The notes under the pieces: generated by a model
What the model was told of the DNA's origin: nothing
What the model saw: the letters and a program-made list of their open reading frames with translations, nothing else
Database searches by the model: none
Shown here: positions 1-6,365 of the stretch, piece by piece
Numbering within the stretch: the stretch's first letter is position 1
Layout of the letters: every line of letters begins with the position of its first letter
From: Gemmatimonadota bacterium
GTDB lineage: Bacteria; Latescibacterota; UBA2968; UBA8231
DNA length: 8,470 nt
Reading direction: 5' to 3'
NCBI GenBank assembly: GCA_026706505.1
Contig: JAPOYQ010000315.1
Location: 1-8,470, forward strand
Program-made: the position numbers and the translations under genes

Positions 1-336
1 GTGGGTATACCAGCCTCCGGGGTGGTTTACCCACCGGGTCCCTTTCCAAAACTGCTGAAACAGCCCCTCGCGCTCCCACGGGCTCCGTCCCACCGCGTGA
101 TACCGCACGATGTCGGTCTGATAGGGCGTCATCGACGTGTCGCTACGCCCCACAATGCCCTCGTCCGTGTGGACTTCCAAAAAGCTCTGCCGCGCTGGAC
201 GCAATTCCTGGTTTGGCCTTCCCTGGTGCGTGTATTGTATCCTCCGCAACCCCTCTACCCGCGCGATACTGTGACCGCCGCGCCCCTTGCTGCTTGGGTC
301 TTCCAACACTAGCAATTTCACCTCGGTGATTTTCAT
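1..336 (-). CDS. Mandelate racemase/muconate lactonizing enzyme family protein, N-terminal part (cut by window edge)
   Basis: The first 112 residues of a minus-strand gene that continues beyond the left edge. It begins MKITEVKLLVLEDPSSKG and carries the segment SFLEVHTDEGIVGRSDTS at about residues 51-68. This matches the N-terminal capping domain of the enolase superfamily (a strand, then 'V.TDEGIVG'), which shapes the substrate pocket over the C-terminal barrel. The catalytic barrel lies outside the window, so the reaction cannot be assigned. The start at 336 is supported by an excellent Shine-Dalgarno AAAGGAG at 343-349 with a 6-nt spacer. The gene is divergent from a second enolase-superfamily gene starting at 409, and both open MKI. 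The two N-termini are clearly different, so this is not a recent duplicate. Likely a dehydratase, cycloisomerase or racemase for a hydroxy acid; that is family-level inference. Confidence 0.8.
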   Translation of the reverse strand, partial: MKITEVKLLVLEDPSSKGRGGHSIARVEGLRRIQYTHQGRPNQELRPARQSFLEVHTDEGIVGRSDTSMTPYQTDIVRYHAVGRSPWEREGLFQQFWKGTRWVNHPGGWYTH

Positions 337-342
337 GTCGGT

Positions 343-349
343 CTCCTTT
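343..349 (-). promoter_or_regulatory. Ribosome-binding site of the left-edge enolase-superfamily gene
   Basis: Reads AAAGGAG on the minus strand, 6 nt before the ATG at 336. It fixes the start of the partial gene and argues against any plus-strand gene here. Confidence 0.75.
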
Positions 350-367
350 ATCCGCAAACTTGCATAC

Positions 368-394
368 CCTATATTCACCCCCCACAACTGTCAA
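368..394 (-). promoter_or_regulatory. Candidate sigma70-type promoter for the left-edge gene
   Basis: On the minus strand a perfect TTGACA (389-394) is followed, after a 15-bp spacer, by TATAGG (368-373). The -35 box is consensus. The spacer is shorter than the optimal 17 bp and the -10 box is partial. The region lies between two divergent starts (336 and 409), so it probably serves both directions. On the plus strand TATATT (370-375) is a possible -10 for the gene at 409, without a convincing -35. Confidence 0.35.
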
Positions 395-408
395 CCTCAA
401 GGACTTAT

Positions 409-1542
409 ATGAAAATCGCCGCCATCGAAACTTTCGACCTTGCCTGCCCCCTTGAGCGCCCCTTTGGCTGGTCCCAAGGCTGGCTCGACCAGCGCAGCAC
501 CACGCTCGTCAAAGTCACCACGGACGACGGCCTCGTCGGCTGGGGCGAAGGCGCGGCCGCTGGTCTCATCGACGGCTGGCTCGCCCCGCTGCTCATCGGC
601 CAAGACCCCATGGACCGCACCGGTTTGTGGGAGCGCATGTTCCACGCGCTCTACAACGGCAACAACGCGGTCGGCCTAGCCGGCAGCGCCCTTTCCGCGC
701 TCGACATTGCCCTTTGGGATCTCGCGGGCAAAGCCACTGGCCTCCCGGTCTGCGCCCTTCTCGGCGGTAAGGTTCGCGACAAAGTCGCCGTCTATGCCAC
801 CGGCCTCTACTATACCGAAGGCGAGTTTCCCAACCGCCTGCTCGACGAGGCGCGGGGCTATGTGGACGCAGGCTTCAAAGGGATGAAGACCAAGGTCGGA
901 GGGCTATCCATCGCCGAGGATGTCGCACGCGTCCGCGCCCTGCGCGATGCCATCGGCCCGGATATTCACCTCATGGTCGATGCCAACGAAGCCTACAACG
1001 CCACCACGGCGATTCGCATTGGCCGAAAGCTGGCCGACTTGGATCTGGTGTGGTTTGAGGAGCCGGTCAACGCCCAAGACTTGGACGCCTATTTGGAAGT
1101 CAAAGCCGCGCTGCCTATGGCCATCGCCGGCGGCGAAAATCTGCGCACCCGCTATGAATTCAAGCCCTACCTGACGCGCCGCGCGTACGACATCGTCCAG
1201 CCCGACATCATGCACTGCGGCGGCATCACTGAAATGCAGCGCATCTGCGCCATGGCCAACGCCTGCGGCATTCAGGTCAACCCTCACGTCTGGGGTTCTC
1301 CCGTTATGATCGCCGCCACGTTGCATTTTGCCGCGACCTTGCCGCCCTGCCCACCAGCGCGCAACGCCCAGCCCTATATGCAGGAGCCTGTGATGGAATT
1401 CGACCGCACGCCGAGTGCCATCCGCCAAGAGCTATGCGCGGTGCCGTTTGACCAAGAGGACAGCTTTGTGCGCGTGCCGACTGGTCCGGGGTTGGGGATT
1501 GAGGTGGATGAAGGGGTCGTCGAGAGGTTGAGGGCGTCTTAG
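409..1542 (+). CDS. Mandelate racemase/muconate lactonizing enzyme family protein (MR subgroup; dehydratase or cycloisomerase-like)
   Basis: A complete 377-residue enolase-superfamily enzyme, the usual length. The N-terminal capping domain (about 1-115) contains DDGLVGWGEG at 39-48. The barrel carries the MR-subgroup set: KTK with Lys160 and Lys162 at the end of strand 2, metal ligands Asp191 (VDAN), Glu217 (FEEP) and Glu243 (GGEN), and the Asp266 (QPDIMHCGG)/His293 (NPHVWGS) dyad. These positions track mandelate racemase numbering with a constant offset of four. The family abstracts an alpha-proton from a carboxylate using Mg2+. Plausible reactions are sugar-acid dehydration or lactone cycloisomerisation (the galactarolactone cycloisomerase type); the exact substrate is not deducible. 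The start is supported by AAGGA at 399-403, 5 nt upstream. It leads a plus-strand cluster, with a DMT transporter starting 5 nt after its stop. Cytoplasmic. Confidence 0.93.
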   Translation: MKIAAIETFDLACPLERPFGWSQGWLDQRSTTLVKVTTDDGLVGWGEGAAAGLIDGWLAPLLIGQDPMDRTGLWERMFHALYNGNNAVGLAGSALSALDIALWDLAGKATGLPVCALLGGKVRDKVAVYATGLYYTEGEFPNRLLDEARGYVDAGFKGMKTKVGGLSIAEDVARVRALRDAIGPDIHLMVDANEAYNATTAIRIGRKLADLDLVWFEEPVNAQDLDAYLEVKAALPMAIAGGENLRTRYEFKPYLTRRAYDIVQPDIMHCGGITEMQRICAMANACGIQVNPHVWGSPVMIAATLHFAATLPPCPPARNAQPYMQEPVMEFDRTPSAIRQELCAVPFDQEDSFVRVPTGPGLGIEVDEGVVERLRAS

Positions 1543-1547
1543 CGACT

Positions 1548-2468
1548 GTGAGCAACCGGATTGAGCGTCGATCACTGGGGCTGACCCTCGCCGCTATCAC
1601 CCTGCTGCTGTGGGGTGCCCTACCCGTAGTGCTCAAGCTGCTGTTGCAATCGCTGGACCCCTTTACGGTTACCTGGTACCGCTTCCTGCTCGCGGGGGCC
1701 ATGCTGATCCCCGTCATCCACTTTCGCTACGGCCTTACCTCTCCTTTTCGGATTCGCGGCGCAGTTTCGGTTCTAGCGGTGGTTTGCGTCCTCGGCCTCG
1801 GTGGCAACTACCTGACGTATCTGATGGGGCTGAGCCGCATCTCGCCTGGTTCGGCTCAGATCGTGATGCAGTTTTCGCCAATAATTGTGCTCTTGGGCGG
1901 GCTGGTCTTCTTCAAAGAAGCCTTTAGCCGTCTGCAGTGGATCGGTCTCGGCGTGTTGATCGTGGGGATGGGGCTCTTTTTCAATCAGCGCTTTGCCGAA
2001 CTGCTCTTCGTGTTGGAAAACTACGGCATCGGCGTGTGGCTCGTCTTTGCCTCGGCCATCCTCTGGGGAGTTTTCATGCTGGCGCAAAAACCCCTGCTGC
2101 GGCACCTGCCCTCGACCTCGATTATGGCCTTGGTCTATTGGTTTGGCACGATGCTCTTCCTGCCTTTGGCCCAGCCGAGCCGCATATTCGATCTGCCGGC
2201 CATCCCCTGCTTGCTCTTGGCCTGCTCGGTCGTCTTCACCCTCATCTCCTATCTCAGCTTCGCCGAATCGCTCAAGCGGATGGAGGCTTCGCGCATGGGC
2301 GCGCTGGTCTCGCTGACGCCTCTGGTCACTATGGCTGTGATGGGCTTACTCGCCCTCTTTGACCCCAACCTAGTCCCTATGGAACCCCTCAACAAACCCG
2401 CCGTTGGTGGTACCGTACTGGTGGTCGTCGGGTCGATGTGTAGCACCCTAGGCAAGAGCGCCTCTTAA
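1548..2468 (+). CDS. EamA/DMT-superfamily transporter
   Basis: 306 residues with ten predicted hydrophobic segments at about 9-33, 40-58, 72-92, 100-121, 129-147, 158-180, 190-208, 218-238, 248-270 and 284-302. This is the two-times-five helix EamA (DUF6-type) architecture of drug/metabolite transporters. Typical marks are the WG pair in helix 1 (residues 22-23), WYRFLLAG at 43-50 early in repeat 1, and the matching ILWGVFMLAQK at 171-181 that opens repeat 2. Starts with GTG; no in-frame ATG occurs until residue 52, which would delete the first helix, so GTG is preferred. A GAGAGGTTGAGGG stretch upstream can act as a ribosome-binding site. The gene begins 5 nt after the enolase-superfamily stop, implying co-transcription. 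It likely exports or imports a small metabolite linked to its neighbours; substrate and direction cannot be read from sequence. Confidence 0.92.
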   Translation: MSNRIERRSLGLTLAAITLLLWGALPVVLKLLLQSLDPFTVTWYRFLLAGAMLIPVIHFRYGLTSPFRIRGAVSVLAVVCVLGLGGNYLTYLMGLSRISPGSAQIVMQFSPIIVLLGGLVFFKEAFSRLQWIGLGVLIVGMGLFFNQRFAELLFVLENYGIGVWLVFASAILWGVFMLAQKPLLRHLPSTSIMALVYWFGTMLFLPLAQPSRIFDLPAIPCLLLACSVVFTLISYLSFAESLKRMEASRMGALVSLTPLVTMAVMGLLALFDPNLVPMEPLNKPAVGGTVLVVVGSMCSTLGKSAS

Positions 2469-2483
2469 TGGCGAGGAACGCTA

Positions 2484-3059
2484 ATGGACTTTTGCATCAA
2501 GGAAGAAAGCCTCAATGTCCTATCCGAATACGGCCAAGTGCCCATTGCCCTTGAAGTAAAAAGCCGCTTGCGCGTCGAACTCGTCGACAATGGTTTGGGA
2601 GGAATTCGGCTAGTCGAAGAACCCGTCGATCTGCCCTATATCAAAAACTACGATCACTCCGGCGGCCCCGAGCGCTGGACCCGGAGAACGTGGGACCTCT
2701 CGCGGTGGATTGTCCTCGCCGCATACAGGGAACAAGAGCGCATTGGCGGGGCCATTGTCGCCTTTCACGGCGAGGGCTTAGACTACTGCGAAGGGCACGA
2801 AGATCTAGCGGGCCTTTGGGACATTCGCGTGCGGTCCGAATATCAAGGACGAGGTGTGGGCAGGGCGCTCTTCCAACGCGCCGAGACCTGCGCCAAGCAG
2901 CGGGGCTGCACCCAACTCAAGATCGAGACCCAAAATATCAACGTCCCCGCTTGCCGCTTCTACGCCCGCATGGGTGCCAAACTCGGTCATGTCCACCTCT
3001 ATGCCTACCGTACCGAGGGTCTAGACGAGGTGCAACTGACCTGGTACAAGGATCTATAG
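2484..3059 (+). CDS. GNAT family N-acetyltransferase
   Basis: 191 residues. The GNAT core occupies about residues 75-175. Beta-4/motif A is LWDIRVRSEYQGRGVGRALF (111-130), containing the acetyl-CoA pyrophosphate loop Q121-G-R-G-V-G126. Motif B, QNINVPACRFYARMGAKLG (150-168), has the usual Asn and the 'FY..MGA' turn. The first 60 residues have no recognised motif and may be a substrate-binding extension. Enzymes of this type transfer acetyl from acetyl-CoA to an amine; some are antibiotic acetyltransferases, but nothing here fixes the acceptor. The start is supported by GAGGA at 2473-2477, 6 nt upstream. It lies 15 nt after the DMT transporter stop, so the pair is probably one operon. Acetylation followed by export is a conceivable pairing; this is inference. 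Confidence 0.9.
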   Translation: MDFCIKEESLNVLSEYGQVPIALEVKSRLRVELVDNGLGGIRLVEEPVDLPYIKNYDHSGGPERWTRRTWDLSRWIVLAAYREQERIGGAIVAFHGEGLDYCEGHEDLAGLWDIRVRSEYQGRGVGRALFQRAETCAKQRGCTQLKIETQNINVPACRFYARMGAKLGHVHLYAYRTEGLDEVQLTWYKDL

Positions 3060-3096
3060 CCGCCGCAGACGGTGGTGGCCAAAAACAACATTTGAG

Positions 3097-3123
3097 TATA
3101 ATGCAGGTTTTATACGAGGAGAG
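3097..3123 (+). promoter_or_regulatory. Candidate -10 box and ribosome-binding site of the PLP-enzyme gene
   Basis: The 70-nt gap upstream of the PLP gene contains a perfect TATAAT at 3097-3102 and a strong AGGAGAG at 3117-3123, 6 nt before the ATG at 3130. No good -35 box lies 16-18 nt upstream of the TATAAT; the region reads G-rich. Transcription would begin near 3109, giving a leader of about 20 nt. A 7-bp hairpin (3059-3065 with 3070-3076, including two G-T pairs) sits just upstream. Confidence 0.4.
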
Positions 3124-3129
3124 CCGGGT

Positions 3130-4281
3130 ATGACAGATCTTTTCGAGAGAGTGCGCGAAGACTTCCCGCGGGCGCGGACCATGGCGTACTTCGACAACGC
3201 CTCGTCGCATCCGATCAGCGTGCATTCGGCCGCGGCCCTGCACCGGTACGTCGATTGGGTCGCGCACGAGGTAGGGGAGCCGTGGTGGCCAGCTTGGGCA
3301 CCGCCGCGCGACCAAGCCAAGGCCCTATTTGCCCAGCTCATCAACGCCGACCCCGGCGAAATCGCCTTTGCGCGCAGCACGGTGGAATCGGAGAGCAATA
3401 TCCTCAACGGCTTGCGGGATCATCTGGCGGGTGGCAATGTGGTGATGTCGGATTTGAACTTCAGCCCCTGCATATCCAACTACAAGTTTCGCGAGCAGCA
3501 AGGTCTCGACGTGCGGATCGTCAAGAACCGCAACTGGCAAATCGACATGGCCGCCATGGAAGACGCGGTCGATGGCAACACCCGGCTGATTTCAGTGGCA
3601 CTGGTGTCAAACGTCAATGGATATGTCGCAGATGTCGCGGCGCTGAGCAAGCTGGCTCACGACAACGGCGCGTATCTGTACGTCGATATCATGCAGGCCG
3701 CGGGCGGTGTTCCGATCGACGTCAAGGCGATGGGCATCGACTTTGCAGCTTGTTCGACGTTCAAGTGGCTGATGGGCGTCAAGGGGTTTGGGTTTCTGTA
3801 CGTTCGCTCTGACCTGCAACTCGATGTGCTCAAACCGTCTCAACCCACAGGTGGTGTGAGACTCAACTATCCCCCTTGGGTAGAAGAGCCCAATTCGGCC
3901 AGTGAGGATATATCGTTTTCATCCCCGACTGGAGTCGGCGCGTACGAGGTCAGTTACCCCTCTTACGAAGGAGTCGTGTGCGCCCAAGAGAGCCTGCAGT
4001 ACATCCTGCGCCTCGGAGTTGACAGAATCCGCAACCACGCGAGAGACCTGACCGATCGCCTGCAGGAGGAACTGCCGAAGCGGGGGTACCAATCGATCAC
4101 ACCACAGGGGAACGAAAGCCCCATACTCTCCTTCGTAGCTCCACACCCCGAAGCTACCCTAGCCAGTTGCAGAAGTGCCAATGTTCATGTGGCGATGCGC
4201 TTCGGCAACAAGATGCGCCTCTCACCCTCGGTGTACAACAACCACGAGGATATAGATCGCCTCTTCGAAGCCTTGCCTTAG
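3130..4281 (+). CDS. Aminotransferase class V-fold PLP-dependent enzyme
   Basis: 383 residues of a fold-type I PLP enzyme. The N-terminus has YFDNASSHPIS (20-30), the class V opening strand. ARSTVESES (81-89) is the phosphate/cofactor-binding turn. Asp186 and Gln189 in LYVDIMQAAG (183-192) contact the pyridine ring, and Lys212 in CSTFKWLMG (208-216) is the Schiff-base lysine. Arg363 in MRLSPSVYNN (362-371) is placed to bind a substrate carboxylate. The family includes cysteine desulfurases, kynureninases, isopenicillin-N-epimerase-like and C-S/C-N lyase-like members; the 'STFK' context and length do not decide between them. No loop cysteine typical of a dedicated desulfurase was recognised. 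It follows the GNAT by 70 nt with its own candidate promoter, so it may be co-regulated or independent. It ends 36 nt before the convergent PhyH gene. Cytoplasmic. Confidence 0.9.
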   Translation: MTDLFERVREDFPRARTMAYFDNASSHPISVHSAAALHRYVDWVAHEVGEPWWPAWAPPRDQAKALFAQLINADPGEIAFARSTVESESNILNGLRDHLAGGNVVMSDLNFSPCISNYKFREQQGLDVRIVKNRNWQIDMAAMEDAVDGNTRLISVALVSNVNGYVADVAALSKLAHDNGAYLYVDIMQAAGGVPIDVKAMGIDFAACSTFKWLMGVKGFGFLYVRSDLQLDVLKPSQPTGGVRLNYPPWVEEPNSASEDISFSSPTGVGAYEVSYPSYEGVVCAQESLQYILRLGVDRIRNHARDLTDRLQEELPKRGYQSITPQGNESPILSFVAPHPEATLASCRSANVHVAMRFGNKMRLSPSVYNNHEDIDRLFEALP

Positions 4282-4317
4282 CATCCGTCCGACCCCCCCA
4301 GCGTCCTCTTCATCTCC

Positions 4318-5199
4318 TCACACCGAATCGGCCACCTCGGCGAGTCCTGCGTAGCCGTTGCTCGGCTTGGGTCTGCGGGAATGGTGTGAGGGCAAGAGCA
4401 GGGCTGCCTGTTGGGGAGCGGTGAGTTCGTCCCAGTAGGACGGACGCCGACCGCGCACTCCGCCTCCGCCCCATGCCATGTGACCGGTGTTGTACTTGTA
4501 GAGGATGGCGCGGCGCTGGTGGTCGGCATTCCACGGGAGAGTGCCGTGGGTGCACGCCTCGCTGAAGATGATGGCGTCGCCAGCTTTGGCGTTTATCTCG
4601 GTCACGTATTCCTGGTACTGTTCCCATCTGAGCATCTTGGCCGGGCAGGTCACGTTGGCCTTGTGGCTGCCGGCAATGACGCTGATGCCGCCGTCGCCGG
4701 GCCCTTCATCGGCGAGCAGGTATTCGATGACGCAGAGGCCGGTGAAGATCTTACCCTCGCGGTAGAAATAGGGCGCATTGTCGAAGTTGCCGTGCAGCAT
4801 GCCGCCGGAACATCCCTTGTCCATCGCGATCAGACCCGGACCGTGGTCGAGCCGCCAGCCTTCCCCGAGGATCGTGTTGAGGTGCGGGATGGTTTTGGGA
4901 TGCGCCAGCATTTCTCTGAAGGGCTCGCACAACGGCTGCGGCAATTCCAACAGGCCCTCGCTGTTGCCGAGGCGCGTCGAGGTATTTTCGCCCTTCAAAG
5001 CAACGGAATCGCCAAAGTACTCCGGGCTTGGTGTGAGCTCCATCGAATCGATGGCTTCGTTAGCCAGCTTCAGGTGTTCCTCGCTCAGCACGTCCCGCAC
5101 GATCAAAAATCCGAGCAGGTCGAAGAGGTACTTCTCATCGGCGGACATTTCCGCCGTTTCTGCGGTGATTGAGCGCGAGGTGTTGGCGTGTTCAATCAT
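4318..5199 (-). CDS. Phytanoyl-CoA dioxygenase (PhyH) family protein with atypical HxN in place of HxD
   Basis: 293 residues. The PhyH/double-stranded beta-helix core spans about 110-240, containing LDHGPGLIAMDKG (117-129), LHGNFD (135-140), GDGGISVIAGSHKAN (168-182) and TEINAKAGDAIIFSEACTHG (200-219). The distal metal-ligand candidate is His218, and Arg229 lies 11 residues later as the likely 2-oxoglutarate carboxylate partner. The other two PhyH proteins in this window have the same 11-residue spacing. At the position of the usual His-x-Asp facial-triad pair the protein has His136-Gly-Asn138, so the carboxylate ligand is missing or supplied by Asp140. The family normally uses Fe(II), O2 and 2-oxoglutarate to hydroxylate small molecules. 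Start is supported by AGGGAGAG at 5205-5212. It is convergent with the PLP enzyme and divergent from the SGNH remnant. Confidence 0.85.
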   Translation of the reverse strand: MIEHANTSRSITAETAEMSADEKYLFDLLGFLIVRDVLSEEHLKLANEAIDSMELTPSPEYFGDSVALKGENTSTRLGNSEGLLELPQPLCEPFREMLAHPKTIPHLNTILGEGWRLDHGPGLIAMDKGCSGGMLHGNFDNAPYFYREGKIFTGLCVIEYLLADEGPGDGGISVIAGSHKANVTCPAKMLRWEQYQEYVTEINAKAGDAIIFSEACTHGTLPWNADHQRRAILYKYNTGHMAWGGGGVRGRRPSYWDELTAPQQAALLLPSHHSRRPKPSNGYAGLAEVADSV

Positions 5200-5295
5200 G
5201 GCTGCTCTCCCTGGGATGGATGGTTGGAAGATTGTTTGCAGGAGCCTTTATCGACAAAATGCCCTGAGTAGGTACAGTGTGCAAGGCCAAATTTC

Positions 5296-5332
5296 CAACT
5301 TGGCGCGGGGCGAGGCCGTATATATGTTGAGC
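5296..5332 (+). repeat. 37-bp leader repeat, copy A
   Basis: It matches 7965-8001 at 32 of 37 positions. The first 12 bases CAACTTGGCGCG and last 10 bases TATGTTGAGC are identical, with differences at positions 13, 19, 22, 25 and 27. The copy lies 33 nt before the ATG of the SGNH remnant and 97 nt upstream of the divergent PhyH start. The conserved TTGGCG and TATATG are 15 bp apart, so it might be a promoter; this is a guess. Confidence 0.65.
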
Positions 5333-5365
5333 AAGATGCACTGCAACCCACCTTGAGGACTGACT

Positions 5366-5455
5366 ATGGCCAATATCACCTGTGTCTTTTTTATTGGCAA
5401 CAACTTTACCGCCCGCGTACTGACCCGGCTGGTCAGCGGCGGCGGCAAGGGATAG
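5366..5455 (+). pseudogene. Truncated SGNH/GDSL hydrolase remnant (29 codons)
   Basis: This short frame begins MANITCVFFIGNNFTAR and ends with VSGGGKG and a TAG stop. It aligns with the first 34 residues of the intact SGNH gene at 8144. The two share MANIT, the IGNxFTAR block and the GGKG segment, with an exact in-frame loss of five codons (the NDLPG segment) after TAR. The nucleophile serine of the GNSFT block is Asn12 here (GNNFT), and everything after GGKG is gone. Nucleotide differences from the intact copy are largely third-position changes, suggesting an old paralogue that was once selected as protein. A good ribosome-binding site, GAGGA (5355-5359), remains, so a 29-residue peptide could still be made. 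Its final codons form the Shine-Dalgarno AAGGGA (5447-5452) of the following gene, an unusual reuse of decayed sequence. Confidence 0.75.
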
Positions 5456-5459
5456 CGCT

Positions 5460-6344
5460 ATGGATTCTTGGACCTGCCCTTTGGTGCTAGATTCGTCGCG
5501 GAAGATCGTCGCCGGCAGCCAAGACGCCTTAGTCCGTGCCATCCGCCGTGGCGCAAACCTGCGCATCTACACCGAATTTCGCCACAACGAGCACATCGAC
5601 GTGCGCTCCCCCAGCGACGAGAAGGTGCGCGAAGTGGCCGAGTTTGCCGTGACGTATCTCGTCGAAGACCGCTGGGCCGCCGGCCTGATGAGCTTGCGCC
5701 AGCCCGTGTCCCTGCCCGACGGATTTGGGCCGCGGTCCTCGATGTCGTTCTTCCTCTACAATCAAGACGGCCACCAAGCCCTTGGACGTCCCCACCTCGA
5801 CGGGCAAAAGACCGTGCCCTCCCCCGAGGGGGGACCGCACCCCATGCCCAAGTACCACTTGCTCGACAGCCATGACCCAGCGACCAACGCCCCCAGCCAC
5901 AACTTCATTTACGACTTTGATATTTATAAGTTCTACGTCGCCGACACGTGGGAGGAAGTCTTGCACCACGACGCTCACGGCCGCGTCCTCTCCGGCTCCA
6001 TCGATGCCCTTGCCACTGCTTTTGGCGACGGCGCGGCCATCAAGGTCGGCATTGGCGGTTTGTGCGCGGACCTACCCGGAGAAGGGGATGATCTAGCCCA
6101 CGAGGTATTCGTCGAAACTGGCTCGGGCTATTACTATGTCGAGCAGGAACTCTTTATCGCTGGATCGCATCCGGTCATTCGCGTCCGGCCGAGTATCCCC
6201 ATGCGCTATCAGAGCAAGGGCTGGGACTTTGGCTGGCTGGTGCTGCGCACCGACGGAGCGGTCGTCTATCGGCAGTGCGACCCCTATTCGCTCGCCTTTG
6301 CCGATGGAACGCGACGGCACCCGATTCGCTGGTTCGCGCGCTGA
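5460..6344 (+). CDS. Conserved-looking protein of unknown function (294 residues)
   Basis: I do not recognise this as a named family. It is probably a soluble cytoplasmic protein: no signal peptide or membrane segment is seen. Notable blocks are WTCPLVLDSSRKIVAGS (4-20), AIRRGANLRIYTEFRHNEHI (27-46), VTYLVEDRWAAGLMSLRQPV (64-83), FGPRSSMSFFLYNQDGHQAL (89-108), and a C-terminal half rich in aromatic strands, such as YDFDIYKFYV (151-160) and KGWDFGWLVLRTDGAVVYRQ (253-272). The dense charged and aromatic motifs (EFRHNEHI, YNQDG, RPHLDG) look like a conserved binding site. The start is supported by AAGGGA at 5447-5452, 7 nt upstream and inside the SGNH remnant. A PhyH dioxygenase follows after a 21-nt gap on the same strand, so the two are probably co-transcribed and may act on the same compound. 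Function is open. Confidence 0.85.
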   Translation: MDSWTCPLVLDSSRKIVAGSQDALVRAIRRGANLRIYTEFRHNEHIDVRSPSDEKVREVAEFAVTYLVEDRWAAGLMSLRQPVSLPDGFGPRSSMSFFLYNQDGHQALGRPHLDGQKTVPSPEGGPHPMPKYHLLDSHDPATNAPSHNFIYDFDIYKFYVADTWEEVLHHDAHGRVLSGSIDALATAFGDGAAIKVGIGGLCADLPGEGDDLAHEVFVETGSGYYYVEQELFIAGSHPVIRVRPSIPMRYQSKGWDFGWLVLRTDGAVVYRQCDPYSLAFADGTRRHPIRWFAR

Positions 6345-6365
6345 TCCTTATCCCGAAGAACGCCG

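Noticed and set aside
1..312. Plus-strand open frame of 103 codons at the left edge
   Set aside because: Composition is unlike a protein (proline-rich, no motif). The opposite strand carries a clear enolase-superfamily N-terminus with a strong ribosome-binding site.
904..1428. Minus-strand open frame of 174 codons
   Set aside because: Antisense to the catalytic barrel of the enolase-superfamily gene, with no recognisable protein features.
3059..3076. Hairpin after the GNAT stop as a rho-independent terminator
   Set aside because: The stem is 7 bp with two G-T pairs and is followed by GGCCAAAAAC and not a T-tract, so termination is not supported.
4282..4317. Bidirectional terminator between the PLP enzyme and the convergent PhyH gene
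   Set aside because: The 36-nt gap has no inverted repeat that I can find.
4411..5172. Long plus-strand open frame (253 codons)
   Set aside because: Fully antisense to the PhyH gene at 4318-5199, whose motifs are unmistakable; a GC-rich shadow frame.
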